Assembly: GCA_964536965.1 (NCBI GenBank) | Contig: CAZIAL010000005.1 | Location: forward strand, 1 to 64,000 | DNA: 64,000 bases | Direction: 5' to 3' | Source: JACMQW01 sp964536965 | GTDB taxonomy: Bacteria; Bdellovibrionota; UBA1018 | Shown: positions 43,001 to 51,300 of the stretch, one piece after another | How the letters are laid out: each line of letters begins with the position of its first letter | How positions within the stretch are numbered: the stretch's first letter is position 1 | Program-made: the position numbers and the translations under genes | The notes under the pieces: model-generated | The model's database searches: none | Told to the model about the DNA's origin: nothing | Seen by the model: the letters and a program-made list of their open reading frames with translations, nothing else

Positions 43001-43760
43001 GAAACCCCTCACGCAGACGAAGTCTTTCGATGTCCAAATGGCGAGGATCATCGACTCGTTCCTGCTGAACGACGTCACGGCTCCGCTGCATCTCCGTCTC
43101 GGGGATGGAAGCGGCGTCACGATTCCGGAATTCAACTTCTACCCGCATACGAGCCACTGGATTCCGTATCAGCCGAACGGCGGCATCCGCCGCGCGTTCC
43201 AGTTGCCCACGGACGACGTGCCGTACGCCGAGATCCTCCTCTCGACGGTGCTCGGGAAGATCGGAACCACCGTGCCGAATGCGGCAACCCAGGCCATGCG
43301 GGATTACTACGGTGCGAAGGTCGGATTCCAGATCGGGGATGATCCGAGTCAGTACCGCCCGTACGACCTCGAGTTTCCGAAGGAACGGGCGGTTTATGAT
43401 CTCGGCGATATGAAGATCGTCGCGGAGAGACAACACACCTTCGCGAAGAAGATCATGCGGCAGTCGGAGATCGTGAAGCTGCTTTCGAAGATCGCGGAAG
43501 ACCGGCTCGCCCTCGTCATCGAGAAGGCAAAAGAGCGGGAAGCCGGTGCGAAAGGCGGCGCTAAAGGCGGCGCTAGTGGTAAAGATCCGAAGGACCCGAA
43601 ATCCGAGCTGACGCCGGACGAGACCTTGGCCTCGAAACTGCGCGCGGCGGAGCTAGAGGCGTACCAGGCCGGGAAGTTCGACGATCAAGCCTATTACGAG
43701 CTCGTACTGCGCATGCTCGGCCGGGCCAACCTCCGCGCCGAGAAGATGGGAGCCAGCTGA
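40086..43760 (+). CDS. Very large metzincin-like zinc metalloprotease lipoprotein
   Basis: 1224 residues. Lipobox LALTLSGC places the mature N-terminal Cys near residue 22, so it is lipid-anchored. HELGHNLGLRH (about residues 613-623) is a complete HExxHxxGxxH zinc site. It is followed about 40 residues later by YSSIMDYGYS, a Met-turn of metzincin type. Similar large proteases are annotated as zinc-dependent metalloproteases of DUF4953/5117 type. It has a long N-terminal prodomain-like region and a charged, Ala/Lys/Gly-rich tail. Probably faces the periplasm or outside, downstream of the barrel gene. Confidence 0.85.
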   Translation: MDRRLSFWGLTGFSALALTLSGCAKKREMEMIFKERVQEKSAAVDLNAEYIYVPSMIEAPRTSNATRPGAQGTERLVKFKFTENALVAEALEVDPRFRENPSNQKPVVTIPVDHVDYRCADNGAGECANREEEVDDKSWTEKRYFRARVEEMSLQETNTLPIDIEGLFNNCQTEIGSRVVSYQLENDALNVEVERTYRGNIDCIDDLRELEQIPDAMTFNVRYHYSFLKREKAVSKDYQVVNYPETDENTFGMFKHEIKVLSDDNRDEEHGKIRLMSRWNPSRKTIPYQLSANFAKPANAKVLAATKEAVAAVNAALREAGTEMQIELQPPSEKSVGDIRNSMIMMVEDPQSSGVIGYGPSVKDPVTGEIISARTIMYLGTMKKYIRDTWEDYVAAENAKAEAKKATEAADSSGTLPGAIIKLGKQVASRIVESRIGKAVAKLIETRPDGAPVAIDEGREAGDAMELDRLLGSYEDHRKLYATSGRSPKQRGDFPVGERELLTRKGFARYERSVLKAKDSSLLAAKVARSYDDGDAEGGNLSGKRAEFFRRRTELLAKFAYPTEYLNAAGALELATLDGLKDVPRKEWADLSKSEQETVISIVLPYVWVPTLVHELGHNLGLRHNFAGSEDKANFYTEEEGKKHGHSHAMKYSSIMDYGYSAMNELRIMGKYDVAALRFAYRREVALSNGTLLPVEGSLQEMDKLTGGELMSNLAPFDFCTDENVGINPGCRRFDEGTSLSEIASHLLRSYEDRYWKANFRNQRRSFSDYDDGAYLSRIDDLMFDLRPFLETYDRIWNLFGGNPELDPEFKLPEAASFREFYLDLKGAVLASRDALVRPILEPDAGCVVQFVVGPNKGRQTFVSMKQLGGTVKSCFSDYVTGRLAGAGAVPLAQGGKAFRNEKSPESTNPWADQIDTRGIWGDKVLAVYYLAQRRMGVKSWDDYRGNFLDSTTFEDVVIDEKTGEPKVDQNGKPLTQTKSFDVQMARIIDSFLLNDVTAPLHLRLGDGSGVTIPEFNFYPHTSHWIPYQPNGGIRRAFQLPTDDVPYAEILLSTVLGKIGTTVPNAATQAMRDYYGAKVGFQIGDDPSQYRPYDLEFPKERAVYDLGDMKIVAERQHTFAKKIMRQSEIVKLLSKIAEDRLALVIEKAKEREAGAKGGAKGGASGKDPKDPKSELTPDETLASKLRAAELEAYQAGKFDDQAYYELVLRMLGRANLRAEKMGAS

Positions 43761-43780
43761 CCGGTGCTCAAGAGCCCACG

Positions 43781-44629
43781 TTAAGTCGATACGCCGGGGC
43801 GGCGCTTCGGGAGGGGAATGAAGATGCTCGTCGTCTTCTGGTACTCCAGGTAAGCGTCGCCCCGCGTGCGTAGGGAGGTCGCCTCGGCCATCGGGACGCC
43901 CGTCACGCGGAGGAGAAGGAACCAGATGATCAGGGGCGCGAAGAGCGTTATCCATCCGTAAGGAGTGGCGAGGGCGAAAACCCCATAGCCGAGCCAGATC
44001 ACCGATTCGAAGAAATAGTTCGGATGGCGTGAATAATACCAAAGCCCGTCTTCGCAGACCTTGCCCCGATTCGCGGGATCGGCGCGAAACCTGGACATTT
44101 GTGAATCCGCGGCGGCCTCTCCGATCAGGCCGACGAGCCAGATCGCGGCGCCGGCCCATTCCAGATGGGCAATGCGTGGAAACCCGTTCGTGCTGACCAG
44201 GAAGAGCGGCGCGAGGAGAATGACGACCGAGATTGCCTGGTACATGTAGAAGAGGAAGAAGCGCGAACCCACCCGGGCGCCGTACTCCTGGCGAAGCTGG
44301 ACGTAGCGACGGTCCTCCTCCTCGAGGTGCGAGAAGATTCGGACGGTGAGAAAGATCCCGAGGCGAAGGCTCCAAATCAGGTACATGCCTCCGAAGAGAA
44401 GCTTGCGCGTGGGATCGCCGGACCCGAAGAGCAGGATCACGAGCGCGAACATTCCGAACGAGAGAGCCCAGAGCGCGTCGACAATGGAATAGTTTTCGAT
44501 CCTGCGGGCCACCCCCCAGGCAAGGGCGAAGAGGAAGATGGCGAGGAAGGTGACGGTACCCACCAGGGTCCAAAGACTACCCCAGACGTCGAATGACAGT
44601 GATGCGGAGGAACCCAGCAGAGTATTCAT
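43781..44629 (-). CDS. DUF1295 membrane protein
   Basis: 282 residues with 6-7 hydrophobic segments. The C-terminal block DGLWYYSRHPNYFFESVIWLGYG is typical of DUF1295 and of related steroid-reductase/isoprenylcysteine methyltransferase-fold proteins. Reductase or methyltransferase activity on a lipid is plausible. Last gene of the ten-gene ECF-controlled operon; its ATG overlaps the preceding stop by 4 bp. DUF1295 genes often accompany CFA-like methyltransferases in such operons. Confidence 0.88.
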   Translation of the reverse strand: MNTLLGSSASLSFDVWGSLWTLVGTVTFLAIFLFALAWGVARRIENYSIVDALWALSFGMFALVILLFGSGDPTRKLLFGGMYLIWSLRLGIFLTVRIFSHLEEEDRRYVQLRQEYGARVGSRFFLFYMYQAISVVILLAPLFLVSTNGFPRIAHLEWAGAAIWLVGLIGEAAADSQMSRFRADPANRGKVCEDGLWYYSRHPNYFFESVIWLGYGVFALATPYGWITLFAPLIIWFLLLRVTGVPMAEATSLRTRGDAYLEYQKTTSIFIPLPKRRPGVST

Positions 44630-45096
44630 GTCTCTTTGGCCTTACGCCGGAGAAGCGGGAGAAACAAGCGGTGGACCGTCCAAATCGCCGGTCCGGCGAG
44701 CGCGGCCCATACGGCGATTCCGGCGAGCGCCGACTGTCCGTAGGTGCGAAAGAAAAGTCCAGGATCCGCGCCAAACTCCTGGGCGAGCCTACCCGGGTGA
44801 AAGTCGATCGGAGAGAGTCCGAAGATTTCTTCGCCGATGCGGATGAAAAGGGGGATTCCCGCGAGCTGGACGGGAGTCATCAGATAGTTCACCGACTGGA
44901 TCGCGACCGGATTCAGTCGAAAGGCGACGCCGGCCAGGAAGCAAAGTAAGGTGGTCGTTCCGAGAATCGGAAACGTAGACAGGACGGCCCCCAGCGCGAC
45001 GCTGAGCGCGATCTTGTCCGGCGAGGTTCCCTGGCGAAGCTGCCCCAGCAGTGGCTGCCAAAGTCGGCGATCGAGGAAAGTGACGGCCGCTTTCAA
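44626..45096 (-). CDS. DUF2062 membrane protein
   Basis: About 156 residues from a TTG at 45096 that overlaps the preceding TGA (TTGA); the longer frame reaching 45225 would run through the DUF1475 gene. Three hydrophobic segments are present; LSVALGAVLSTFPILGTTTLLC and VNYLMTPVQLAGIPLF are typical of DUF2062. Function unknown; family members sit near membrane and envelope genes. Start choice is by overlap, as in the other junctions of this operon. Confidence 0.8.
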   Translation of the reverse strand: MKAAVTFLDRRLWQPLLGQLRQGTSPDKIALSVALGAVLSTFPILGTTTLLCFLAGVAFRLNPVAIQSVNYLMTPVQLAGIPLFIRIGEEIFGLSPIDFHPGRLAQEFGADPGLFFRTYGQSALAGIAVWAALAGPAIWTVHRLFLPLLRRKAKET

Positions 45097-45461
45097 TCTC
45101 GCCCGCCTGGCTGCGCGCGGAGGAGGAGTTTTTCCATGGATTCGCCCGGACGAAGCTTGCGCAGCTCTTTCCCGAGATAAATGGCCATGGCGATGTTTCC
45201 GAAACAGAGGATCGCGACGAGCCAAGCGGTACGCGCAAGCGTTCCGCTCTCCTTGTAGAGGACCCAGGCAAAAAAGAAGAGAAAGCCGAAGTAAGCGTCG
45301 AAAAGTGTCGCGATCCCCCAGCGCTCGGCGAAGAGAAGCCGGAAACCTTCCATCACGTTCTTTTCGGCGCTCGCCCAGGTCGTGACCCCGATCATCGCGA
45401 GGAGGACGACCACGACGTAGAGCCAGAGCGCCAGCCGGGGCCGAGAAATGCGGGCGCTCAC
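45093..45461 (-). CDS. DUF1475 small membrane protein
   Basis: 122 residues, three predicted membrane segments. The centre reads ATLFDAYFGFLFFFAWVLYKE and then LCFGNIAMAIYL, the pattern I know as DUF1475. Biochemical role unknown. ATG overlaps the stop of the chalcone-isomerase-like gene. The family recurs in stress-controlled lipid operons with CFA-like methyltransferases. Confidence 0.8.
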   Translation of the reverse strand: MSARISRPRLALWLYVVVVLLAMIGVTTWASAEKNVMEGFRLLFAERWGIATLFDAYFGFLFFFAWVLYKESGTLARTAWLVAILCFGNIAMAIYLGKELRKLRPGESMEKLLLRAQPGGRD

Positions 45462-46099
45462 GGCTTCCTCCCGTTCGTAGGCAGGGTCCGCGTGGATTCC
45501 GCGATCGTGCGGGCGGCTTCGACCGCCGAAGGTTTCGGTCCGGCGAGGAGACCCCGCTGGAGTTCCTTCGTGGGCGGATTCGGGCCGAAGAAAATCGTCA
45601 GCAGCGCCGTTTGGAATCGGTCGCCGGTGATTTCACCGCGTCGCTCCTCGTTGATATAGAAGACGGTTTTCCCAGCCTCGAAGTCGAAACGATGCAGATC
45701 GCCCTTTCGGATCTCTTTTTGGAAAGAAAGGAGTTGGCGCAGGTCCTCCGCGATTTCTTCCGGCTTCCGTCCCGAACTTTCACGGAACTGGTAAACCCAA
45801 GCTTCGTTCGTATCGGAAAGATCGAAGTCGCGCACATAACGAATGTCGAGCCGCAAAGGACGTGGAGACGTAAGAACCTGCGCTAAGGTCTTCGTTCCGG
45901 CGGGAGCGTAAAATGCCGCATGATAGACCTCGACGGCGAAAAGCGTCGCCTTTCGGGTTCCCTGGCCATGAAGGGGTAAAGTCGCCCCGTCCAGTCTCGC
46001 GACCTCTTCGAAGCGATCATAGGGGAGCGAACTCGCGCCCACGGACAGCGCGGCGAGGGCGAGGGTCGAAAGGATCAGTCCTTTGGCTAAGCGGTGCAT
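45458..46099 (-). CDS. Chalcone isomerase-like exported protein
   Basis: 213 residues from ATG 46099, sharing one base with the preceding TGA. Signal peptide LAKGLILSTLALAALSVGAS. The body (TLPLHGQGTRKATLFAVEVYHAAFY near the N-terminus) matches the bacterial chalcone-isomerase-like fold (Chalcone_3 type). Bacterial members are generally not flavonoid enzymes and may bind fatty acids. In this operon a periplasmic fatty-acid-binding or processing role is the best guess. Confidence 0.82.
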   Translation of the reverse strand: MHRLAKGLILSTLALAALSVGASSLPYDRFEEVARLDGATLPLHGQGTRKATLFAVEVYHAAFYAPAGTKTLAQVLTSPRPLRLDIRYVRDFDLSDTNEAWVYQFRESSGRKPEEIAEDLRQLLSFQKEIRKGDLHRFDFEAGKTVFYINEERRGEITGDRFQTALLTIFFGPNPPTKELQRGLLAGPKPSAVEAARTIAESTRTLPTNGRKP

Positions 46100-47217
46100 C
46101 AGGAGTTCTCCGAAAGCGATGAAGGTGCGGCGCGGACGGACTTCGTGAAGCGGTAGTGGGATACGCCCCATTCCTGGCCGTGGGCGTAGCCGAAGAGTTC
46201 GGCGCAGGAGAGAAAAAAGATTCTCCAGCGTTCGAACCAGCGGCGCGCGTCGACGGGATTGCCGTAGGTCCGCTCGAAGAGCGCGAGGATCGCATCTCGA
46301 TTCTCATTTTGATTCTTTAGCCAGTCCTCGGCGGTCCTGGAATAGTGGGTTCCGTCCCAGGCCCACTGCGCTTCGATCTGGAGGTCCCTCTGAAAATGGA
46401 GCAGGAGGTCGTGCGAGGGCATTTGTCCGCCGGTGAAAAAATATTTGCCCATCCAGTTGTCTTCGCCTTCGGTCTCGAAGGGGTAGGCGAAGCGACGGTG
46501 GGTGAAGATATGGACGAAGAGTTTGCCGCCGGGTACGAGGACGTCCGAGATTCGCGCGAGGAGACGTCCGTAGTTTTTCATATGTTCGAACATCTCGACC
46601 GATACGACGCGATCGAATGCGTTCGTCGGTACGCCGAGGCCTTCGGCGACATTCCGGGTGAGGACGTCGACGTTCGTGAGTCCTTCGAGCATGGCCTTTT
46701 CGAGGATGAAGGCGCGCTGGCTCTTCGAGTTCGAAAGCGCGGTGATTTTCGCCTTCGGAAATTTTCTCGCCATCGCGAGCGTCAGCGACCCCCATCCGCA
46801 ACCGAGTTCGAGGATTCGCATTCCGTCGCGCAGATCCGCCCGTTGGATGGTCGTTTCGAGCGCGAGATCCTCCGCCTGGTCGAGGGAGTCGACTCCCGGA
46901 GGATAATAGGCGCTCGAGTATTTCAGGTTCTTTCCCAAGACCAGGCGATAGAACTCCGCGGGTACCTCGTAATGTTGTTCGTTCGCCTCCCGGGTCGCGA
47001 CCGCGACGGGAGCCCGACGAAGTCCGTCGACGTACTCCTGGAGTCGGAGCTGCTCCGCGGTCAGATTCGGACCCGTGAGTTCGCGCAGCCTCTCCGCGCA
47101 GAGATAGCGGATGCCCGCGCGCAGGAAGAAGTCGGGGACGAGCCCGCGCTCGGCCGCGTCGATGAAGAGAGCCGTGGCTCGATCGGAAAGCTGGGGGGCC
47201 AGGGTCTGGGTGCTCAT
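46099..47217 (-). CDS. CFA synthase-like SAM methyltransferase (second copy)
   Basis: 372 residues. HYEVPAEFYRLVLG, then ILELGCGWGSLTLAMA (SAM-binding motif I, about residues 135-150) and VSVEMFEHMKNY. Resembles cyclopropane-fatty-acid synthase and the related plant-type methyltransferases that act on the double bond of phospholipid acyl chains. Compared with the upstream CFA gene it is shorter and diverged (YSSAYYPPG instead of YSAGIFRDE). The two probably carry out different methyl transfers. Overlaps upstream by 4 bp. Confidence 0.87.
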   Translation of the reverse strand: MSTQTLAPQLSDRATALFIDAAERGLVPDFFLRAGIRYLCAERLRELTGPNLTAEQLRLQEYVDGLRRAPVAVATREANEQHYEVPAEFYRLVLGKNLKYSSAYYPPGVDSLDQAEDLALETTIQRADLRDGMRILELGCGWGSLTLAMARKFPKAKITALSNSKSQRAFILEKAMLEGLTNVDVLTRNVAEGLGVPTNAFDRVVSVEMFEHMKNYGRLLARISDVLVPGGKLFVHIFTHRRFAYPFETEGEDNWMGKYFFTGGQMPSHDLLLHFQRDLQIEAQWAWDGTHYSRTAEDWLKNQNENRDAILALFERTYGNPVDARRWFERWRIFFLSCAELFGYAHGQEWGVSHYRFTKSVRAAPSSLSENS

Positions 47218-48494
47218 GAGGAAACTCCATGGCGCGGATCGAGAGCGATCGCGCGGGGTTTGGTGAAAACGAACTGGCCGACGCCGATCTGTCCTTCGAG
47301 AAATCCGCCTTCACAGTATCCGAAGTAGTACTTCCACAGTCGGTAGAGATGTTCGGGGTAACCCATGCGCGGAATCCGTTCCCGGTTCTCTTCCAGCGAC
47401 TTCGCCCAAAGCGAAAGCGTGCGCGCATAATCACGCCCGAAGTCCTCGAAGTGCGCCGTTTTCAAATCGGTGCGACCCGCCACCGAGGCGAGGATCCTTC
47501 CCACGGATGGAATCGCCGCCCCCGGAAAGATATGGGTCTGGATGAAATCGACGGATTTGGCGGCCTGGGCGAAGTACTCATCGCGGATGGTGATCGACTG
47601 GAGAGCCATCGCTCCATCGGGCTTCAGCAAACTCGAACATATTTCGAAATAGGTATCCAGAAACTTCAGCCCCACGGCCTCGATCATTTCGATGGAGACC
47701 AGTCGGTCATACTGCCCTTGGAGCGTGCGGTAGTCCTGGAAGAGGATCTCGATGCGGTCTTCGAGGCCGGCCTCACGGACCCTGGTCTGGGCCAGTTCGA
47801 ACTGGCGCTTCGAAATGGTGGTCGTCGTGACCCGGCATCCGTAATGTCGGGCGGCGTGGATCGCAAATCCGCCCCAGCCCGTCCCGATTTCGATCAGGTG
47901 ATGTTCGGGGCGTAGCTCGAGCCGACGACAGATCCGGTCGTTTTTCTCGAACTGGGCTTGGGCCAGGGTGGTGGTCTCGTCGCGAAAGATTCCCGCACTG
48001 TACATCCACGACTCGTCGAGAAAGAGGGAGAAGAAGTCATTGCCGAGATCATAGTGCGCCTGGATATTCATCCGCGCTTGGGACTCGTCGTTTGCGCGCA
48101 ATCCGTGGAGGAATCGCTGGAGGGGAAGCAGGAGCGCTCCGCTGCCGCGGTCGAGACCGTTCAGCACTTCGCGGTTTCGGACGAAGAGGCGAGTGACCGC
48201 GACGAGGTTCGCGGTGTCCCAGTCGCCGTCGGTAAAGGCTTCGCCCACGCCGATGCTGCCACCGAGGGCGATCCGCGAGTAAACTTGGGCATGATGGATC
48301 GTGATTCGCGCCCGCAGCTCGGGCGCGGCGTTCGCGTCGCCGAAGCGAACGACTCCGCCTCCGGGTTCCACGATTTCGAGATAGCCCTCGCGGATGTTCG
48401 CCAACTTCGCCAGGAGTTGGCTGCGGCAGAAGGTTTCGATCCAGCGGGCGGCGACCCAGCGGGTGGTTTTCGGAAAGTCAGCGATGGTTTTCAT
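47214..48494 (-). CDS. cfa: Cyclopropane-fatty-acyl-phospholipid synthase family protein
   Basis: 426 residues. Classic CFA landmarks: IQAHYDLGNDFFSLFLD, MYSAGIF, LIEIGTGWGGFAIHAARHYGC (SAM site), and a C-terminal HIFPGAAIPS and YCEGGFLEGQIGVGQFVF. It transfers a methyl group from SAM to unsaturated acyl chains in membrane phospholipids, giving cyclopropane or methylated fatty acids. In an operon with an FAD oxidoreductase and DUF1365, the product may instead be methyl or furan fatty acids. Linked to both neighbours by ATGA overlaps. Confidence 0.9.
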   Translation of the reverse strand: MKTIADFPKTTRWVAARWIETFCRSQLLAKLANIREGYLEIVEPGGGVVRFGDANAAPELRARITIHHAQVYSRIALGGSIGVGEAFTDGDWDTANLVAVTRLFVRNREVLNGLDRGSGALLLPLQRFLHGLRANDESQARMNIQAHYDLGNDFFSLFLDESWMYSAGIFRDETTTLAQAQFEKNDRICRRLELRPEHHLIEIGTGWGGFAIHAARHYGCRVTTTTISKRQFELAQTRVREAGLEDRIEILFQDYRTLQGQYDRLVSIEMIEAVGLKFLDTYFEICSSLLKPDGAMALQSITIRDEYFAQAAKSVDFIQTHIFPGAAIPSVGRILASVAGRTDLKTAHFEDFGRDYARTLSLWAKSLEENRERIPRMGYPEHLYRLWKYYFGYCEGGFLEGQIGVGQFVFTKPRAIALDPRHGVSS

Positions 48495-49261
48495 AGGGAT
48501 TTCTCCGGATGAGGAACGAACGGAACTTTACGCAGCCAGAGAATGCCGGCGTGCGCATAGATCAGAAGCAGAGTCTTCAGGGCCATGAGGGGAAAACGCG
48601 CGAGTGCGCCAAGCACGGCAGGGAGACGAAATTCGCTTCGTCGAAGGGTCAGGGTGGCGTCGAACGTGACCTCTTTTCCGTCCGACGCGCCGGTGGGCAG
48701 GTTTTCCATCTGCACGGAAAGCGTTTCGCCAGGGCGGGAGAACTTCCATAGGTACCTGTAATTCATGTCCAGAAAGGGTGAGACATGGAAAACCTTCGGA
48801 AAGTCGAACTCCAGGCGCGCGCCGGCGTCGGGACGGAGGACGTAGGCGTGACGTTCGTCCCAGGGCGTATTCGTGATTTCCGAGACGATCGCGACGAGGT
48901 CTTTTCCGGCGTCGTCGAAGCAATAATAGAAACTCACCGGATTAAACGCGAAGCCGAGCGCGCCGATCTGGGAGAGGACGCGGATCGGGCCGGTGGGGCG
49001 GAAACCCAGTTCCTTTTCCACGCGGGCGCGGACGGCCTCGTCGAGCGAGACGTCGGTCGGCCCCAGATAGGCGCGACGCTGGAAGCTGAAGAGCGAAAAG
49101 CGGGAACGGGAGAAGAGGAGCGGAAAACGGAAGAGGAGCGGAATCTCGGCGAGGTCGAAATAAAAGTAGCAGACGGAGTGCCGAAAATCGCGCCGTTTCG
49201 GGGTAAACCGACGGTGACGAATCGTGCCGAGATAGATCGCGCTCGCGAGTTTCGTCTTCAT
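48491..49261 (-). CDS. DUF1365 family protein
   Basis: 256 residues. Opening ASAIYLGTIRHRRFTPKRRDF, then LGALGFAFNPVSFYYCFD-type core (IGALGFAFNPVSFYYCF) and SPFLDMNYRYLWKF, all typical of DUF1365. No signal peptide; a hydrophobic segment near the C-terminus (MALKTLLLIYAHAGILWL) suggests membrane association. The family almost always lies next to the FAD oxidoreductase and CFA-like genes, as here. Exact reaction unknown. Confidence 0.9.
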   Translation of the reverse strand: MKTKLASAIYLGTIRHRRFTPKRRDFRHSVCYFYFDLAEIPLLFRFPLLFSRSRFSLFSFQRRAYLGPTDVSLDEAVRARVEKELGFRPTGPIRVLSQIGALGFAFNPVSFYYCFDDAGKDLVAIVSEITNTPWDERHAYVLRPDAGARLEFDFPKVFHVSPFLDMNYRYLWKFSRPGETLSVQMENLPTGASDGKEVTFDATLTLRRSEFRLPAVLGALARFPLMALKTLLLIYAHAGILWLRKVPFVPHPEKSL

Positions 49262-50529
49262 GCGAGTTTCTCCCCGAATGCTTCGGCGACGCGTACGCCC
49301 GAGCGGACTCCGTCTTCATGGAATCCATAGGACCAGTAGGCGCCACAGAAATGGGTTCGCCGGTCGAGGCGGCTGATCTCCGCCCATCGCTTCTGGGCCG
49401 CCACCGTGCGGAGGGTGAATTTCGGATGGTCGTAGACGTAGCGCCCGAGGATTTTCGCCGGATCGATCTGGCCGTCGAGATTCAGGCTGACGAGGAAGTC
49501 CTCGGGGGAGACGATCCCCTGGAGGATGTTCATATGATAGGTGACCGAAACCCGCTCGGCACCCGCCTGTGGCAGAAAATAGTTCCAGGCGGCCCAGGTT
49601 TTGCGCGTCCGGGGAAGAATCGACGAGTCGGTGTGGAGAATCACGTCGTTCGGCTGGTAGTCGAGATCCCCGAGGACCTCCCGTTCGGCATCGCTCGGAT
49701 CCAGGAGCATTTCGCGCGCCGTATCGCTATGGCAGGCGAAAACGACCTGATCGAATTTCTCGATCCGGGGGTCTTTCCCGCCGATCCAGAGGACGGCCTG
49801 GTGGTCCTCGCGGCGAACGCCGTTGACCGGAGAGTTGAGATGCACGCGCTCGCCGAGCGGCGCGAGCAGAGGCCCAATGTAGGATCGCGAACCCCCGCGG
49901 ATCGTTTTCCACACCGGGCGGTCGTTCACGGAAAGCATCCCATGGTTCTTAAAGAACGAGACGAAGAAGCGCGCGGGGAAGTCCCGCATCTGGGCGAAGC
50001 TCGCGGACCAGATCGCCGCCCCCATGGCGAGCACGTAATTCTCCCGAAACATCGAAGAATATCCTCCGCGATCGAGATAGGTGCCGATCGTGATCCCAGC
50101 GTCCGGATGTCCCTCGGGAAGTTCGAGCAGAGCCGGCGCTTCACGGTTGAATCGCACGATCTCCAGCAGCATTCGGTAGAAGGAAGGGCGAACGAGGTTC
50201 CGGCGCTGGGCGAAGAGGTGGGCGAAGTCTTTGCCGTTGTACTCGAGACCCGTCGCCTCGTTTCTCACGGAAAAGCTCATCTCAGAATCGCGCGACTCGA
50301 TGCCGATGCTCTTCATCAGGCGGATGAAGTGGGGATAGGTCCAGTCATTGAAAACGATGAAGCCCGTATCGATCGCGTAGCGGCCCGAAGGCGTTTCGAT
50401 GTCCATGGTCGCCGTATGTCCGCCCGGTCGCGCCGCGGATTCGAAGAGATGGGTTTCGTTTTTTCGGCTGAGCAGATGCGCGGCGGTCATACCCGCGACT
50501 CCGCTCCCGATGACGGCGATTTTTGCCAT
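49258..50529 (-). CDS. FAD-dependent oxidoreductase (amine oxidase fold)
   Basis: 423 residues. N-terminal dinucleotide fold IAVIGSGVAGMTAAHLLS with FESAARPGGHTATMD; later DTGFIVFNDWTYPHF, typical of the NAD(P)/FAD proteins paired with DUF1365 and CFA-like methyltransferases. A homologous enzyme (UfaD, recalled from Rhodobacter furan fatty acid work) desaturates a methylated acyl chain; this may do the same. First structural gene of the operon, 66 bp after the anti-sigma gene. Confidence 0.9.
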   Translation of the reverse strand: MAKIAVIGSGVAGMTAAHLLSRKNETHLFESAARPGGHTATMDIETPSGRYAIDTGFIVFNDWTYPHFIRLMKSIGIESRDSEMSFSVRNEATGLEYNGKDFAHLFAQRRNLVRPSFYRMLLEIVRFNREAPALLELPEGHPDAGITIGTYLDRGGYSSMFRENYVLAMGAAIWSASFAQMRDFPARFFVSFFKNHGMLSVNDRPVWKTIRGGSRSYIGPLLAPLGERVHLNSPVNGVRREDHQAVLWIGGKDPRIEKFDQVVFACHSDTAREMLLDPSDAEREVLGDLDYQPNDVILHTDSSILPRTRKTWAAWNYFLPQAGAERVSVTYHMNILQGIVSPEDFLVSLNLDGQIDPAKILGRYVYDHPKFTLRTVAAQKRWAEISRLDRRTHFCGAYWSYGFHEDGVRSGVRVAEAFGEKLA

Positions 50530-50595
50530 AAGGTTACCTAGTCTACGAAGTCCGCGGCCGAAAAGTTACGCTCGCGGGCTGATCCAGAGCGGGTT

Positions 50596-51300
50596 CTACC
50601 AGCGAAGAAGGCGCCGGGCGGAGAATCCGGCCGCCGCCGTGAGCAGAGTCATCGGCACGAAGTGCCAGAGGATGACGTGCATCGCGTGTTCGTTCGGACA
50701 AGCGAACTGGACGAGAAACGAAGCGTAAGCGCCCGTCGAGATCGCGACCCAGGCCCCGGCCGTTACGGCTTCGGTGGGCGCGCCTTTCCGGAGCCACGAA
50801 AAGAGGAAGCCGGCATGGAGAAGTCCCGCGGTCAGGATCACGAGCCCGCACCCGCCGTTCAGCGGGCGGCTTTCGCGGTAAAGCTGATAACCGAAGTCGG
50901 CGAGATTCAGGTTCCAGACGCTCCAGGCGGCCAGGAGGAGAAGCGGCGCCGGAGCGAATCGCGACCAATCCTTCGCCGTCCGCGAGACGCGGCTGTCCGG
51001 GAACGCCAAGCTATAGACTTTCAGCGCGGAGAGGAGCGTCGCCAGGAACCAGAGCGAGAAGAGAAGATAGTAATCGAGCGAGCCGAATCGCTCGGCGAGG
51101 TCCTCTCGAATCGGAAGCAGCCAGATCGAGAGCGCCAGGATGAGCGCGCCGCCGAAGAGCCAGGAGCGCGCGTAACTCGGAAGAGTCAGCGCGCGGGCAT
51201 GCGCTTGGGAAGGAGCGGGGTCGGCGGCCAGCCGGCCGATCAGCTCGAGGGTCCGAGCTTCGGGAGCGCGGCCTTCGGAATTTCGATTCGATTCATTCAT
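50596..51300 (-). CDS. NrsF-type (DUF1109) membrane anti-sigma factor
   Basis: 234 residues, six hydrophobic segments. An N-terminal cytoplasmic tail (LIGRLAADPAPS...AHAR) is followed by membrane helices and late CPNEHAMHVILWHFVPM. DUF1109 proteins such as NrsF of Caulobacter hold an ECF sigma factor at the membrane and release it under stress. Here its ATG overlaps the stop of the ECF gene, the normal pairing. It probably inhibits the ECF factor at 51297 and so the whole operon. Cys/His residues near the C-terminus (CPNEHAMH) may sense metal or redox state. Confidence 0.85.
   Translation of the reverse strand: MNESNRNSEGRAPEARTLELIGRLAADPAPSQAHARALTLPSYARSWLFGGALILALSIWLLPIREDLAERFGSLDYYLLFSLWFLATLLSALKVYSLAFPDSRVSRTAKDWSRFAPAPLLLLAAWSVWNLNLADFGYQLYRESRPLNGGCGLVILTAGLLHAGFLFSWLRKGAPTEAVTAGAWVAISTGAYASFLVQFACPNEHAMHVILWHFVPMTLLTAAAGFSARRLLRW

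Noticed and set aside
50513..50537. Second ECF promoter (GTAACC) before the FAD oxidoreductase
   Set aside because: The GTAACC is only about 5 nt from the ATG and no CGTA lies at the right spacing, so it cannot serve as a -35 for that gene.
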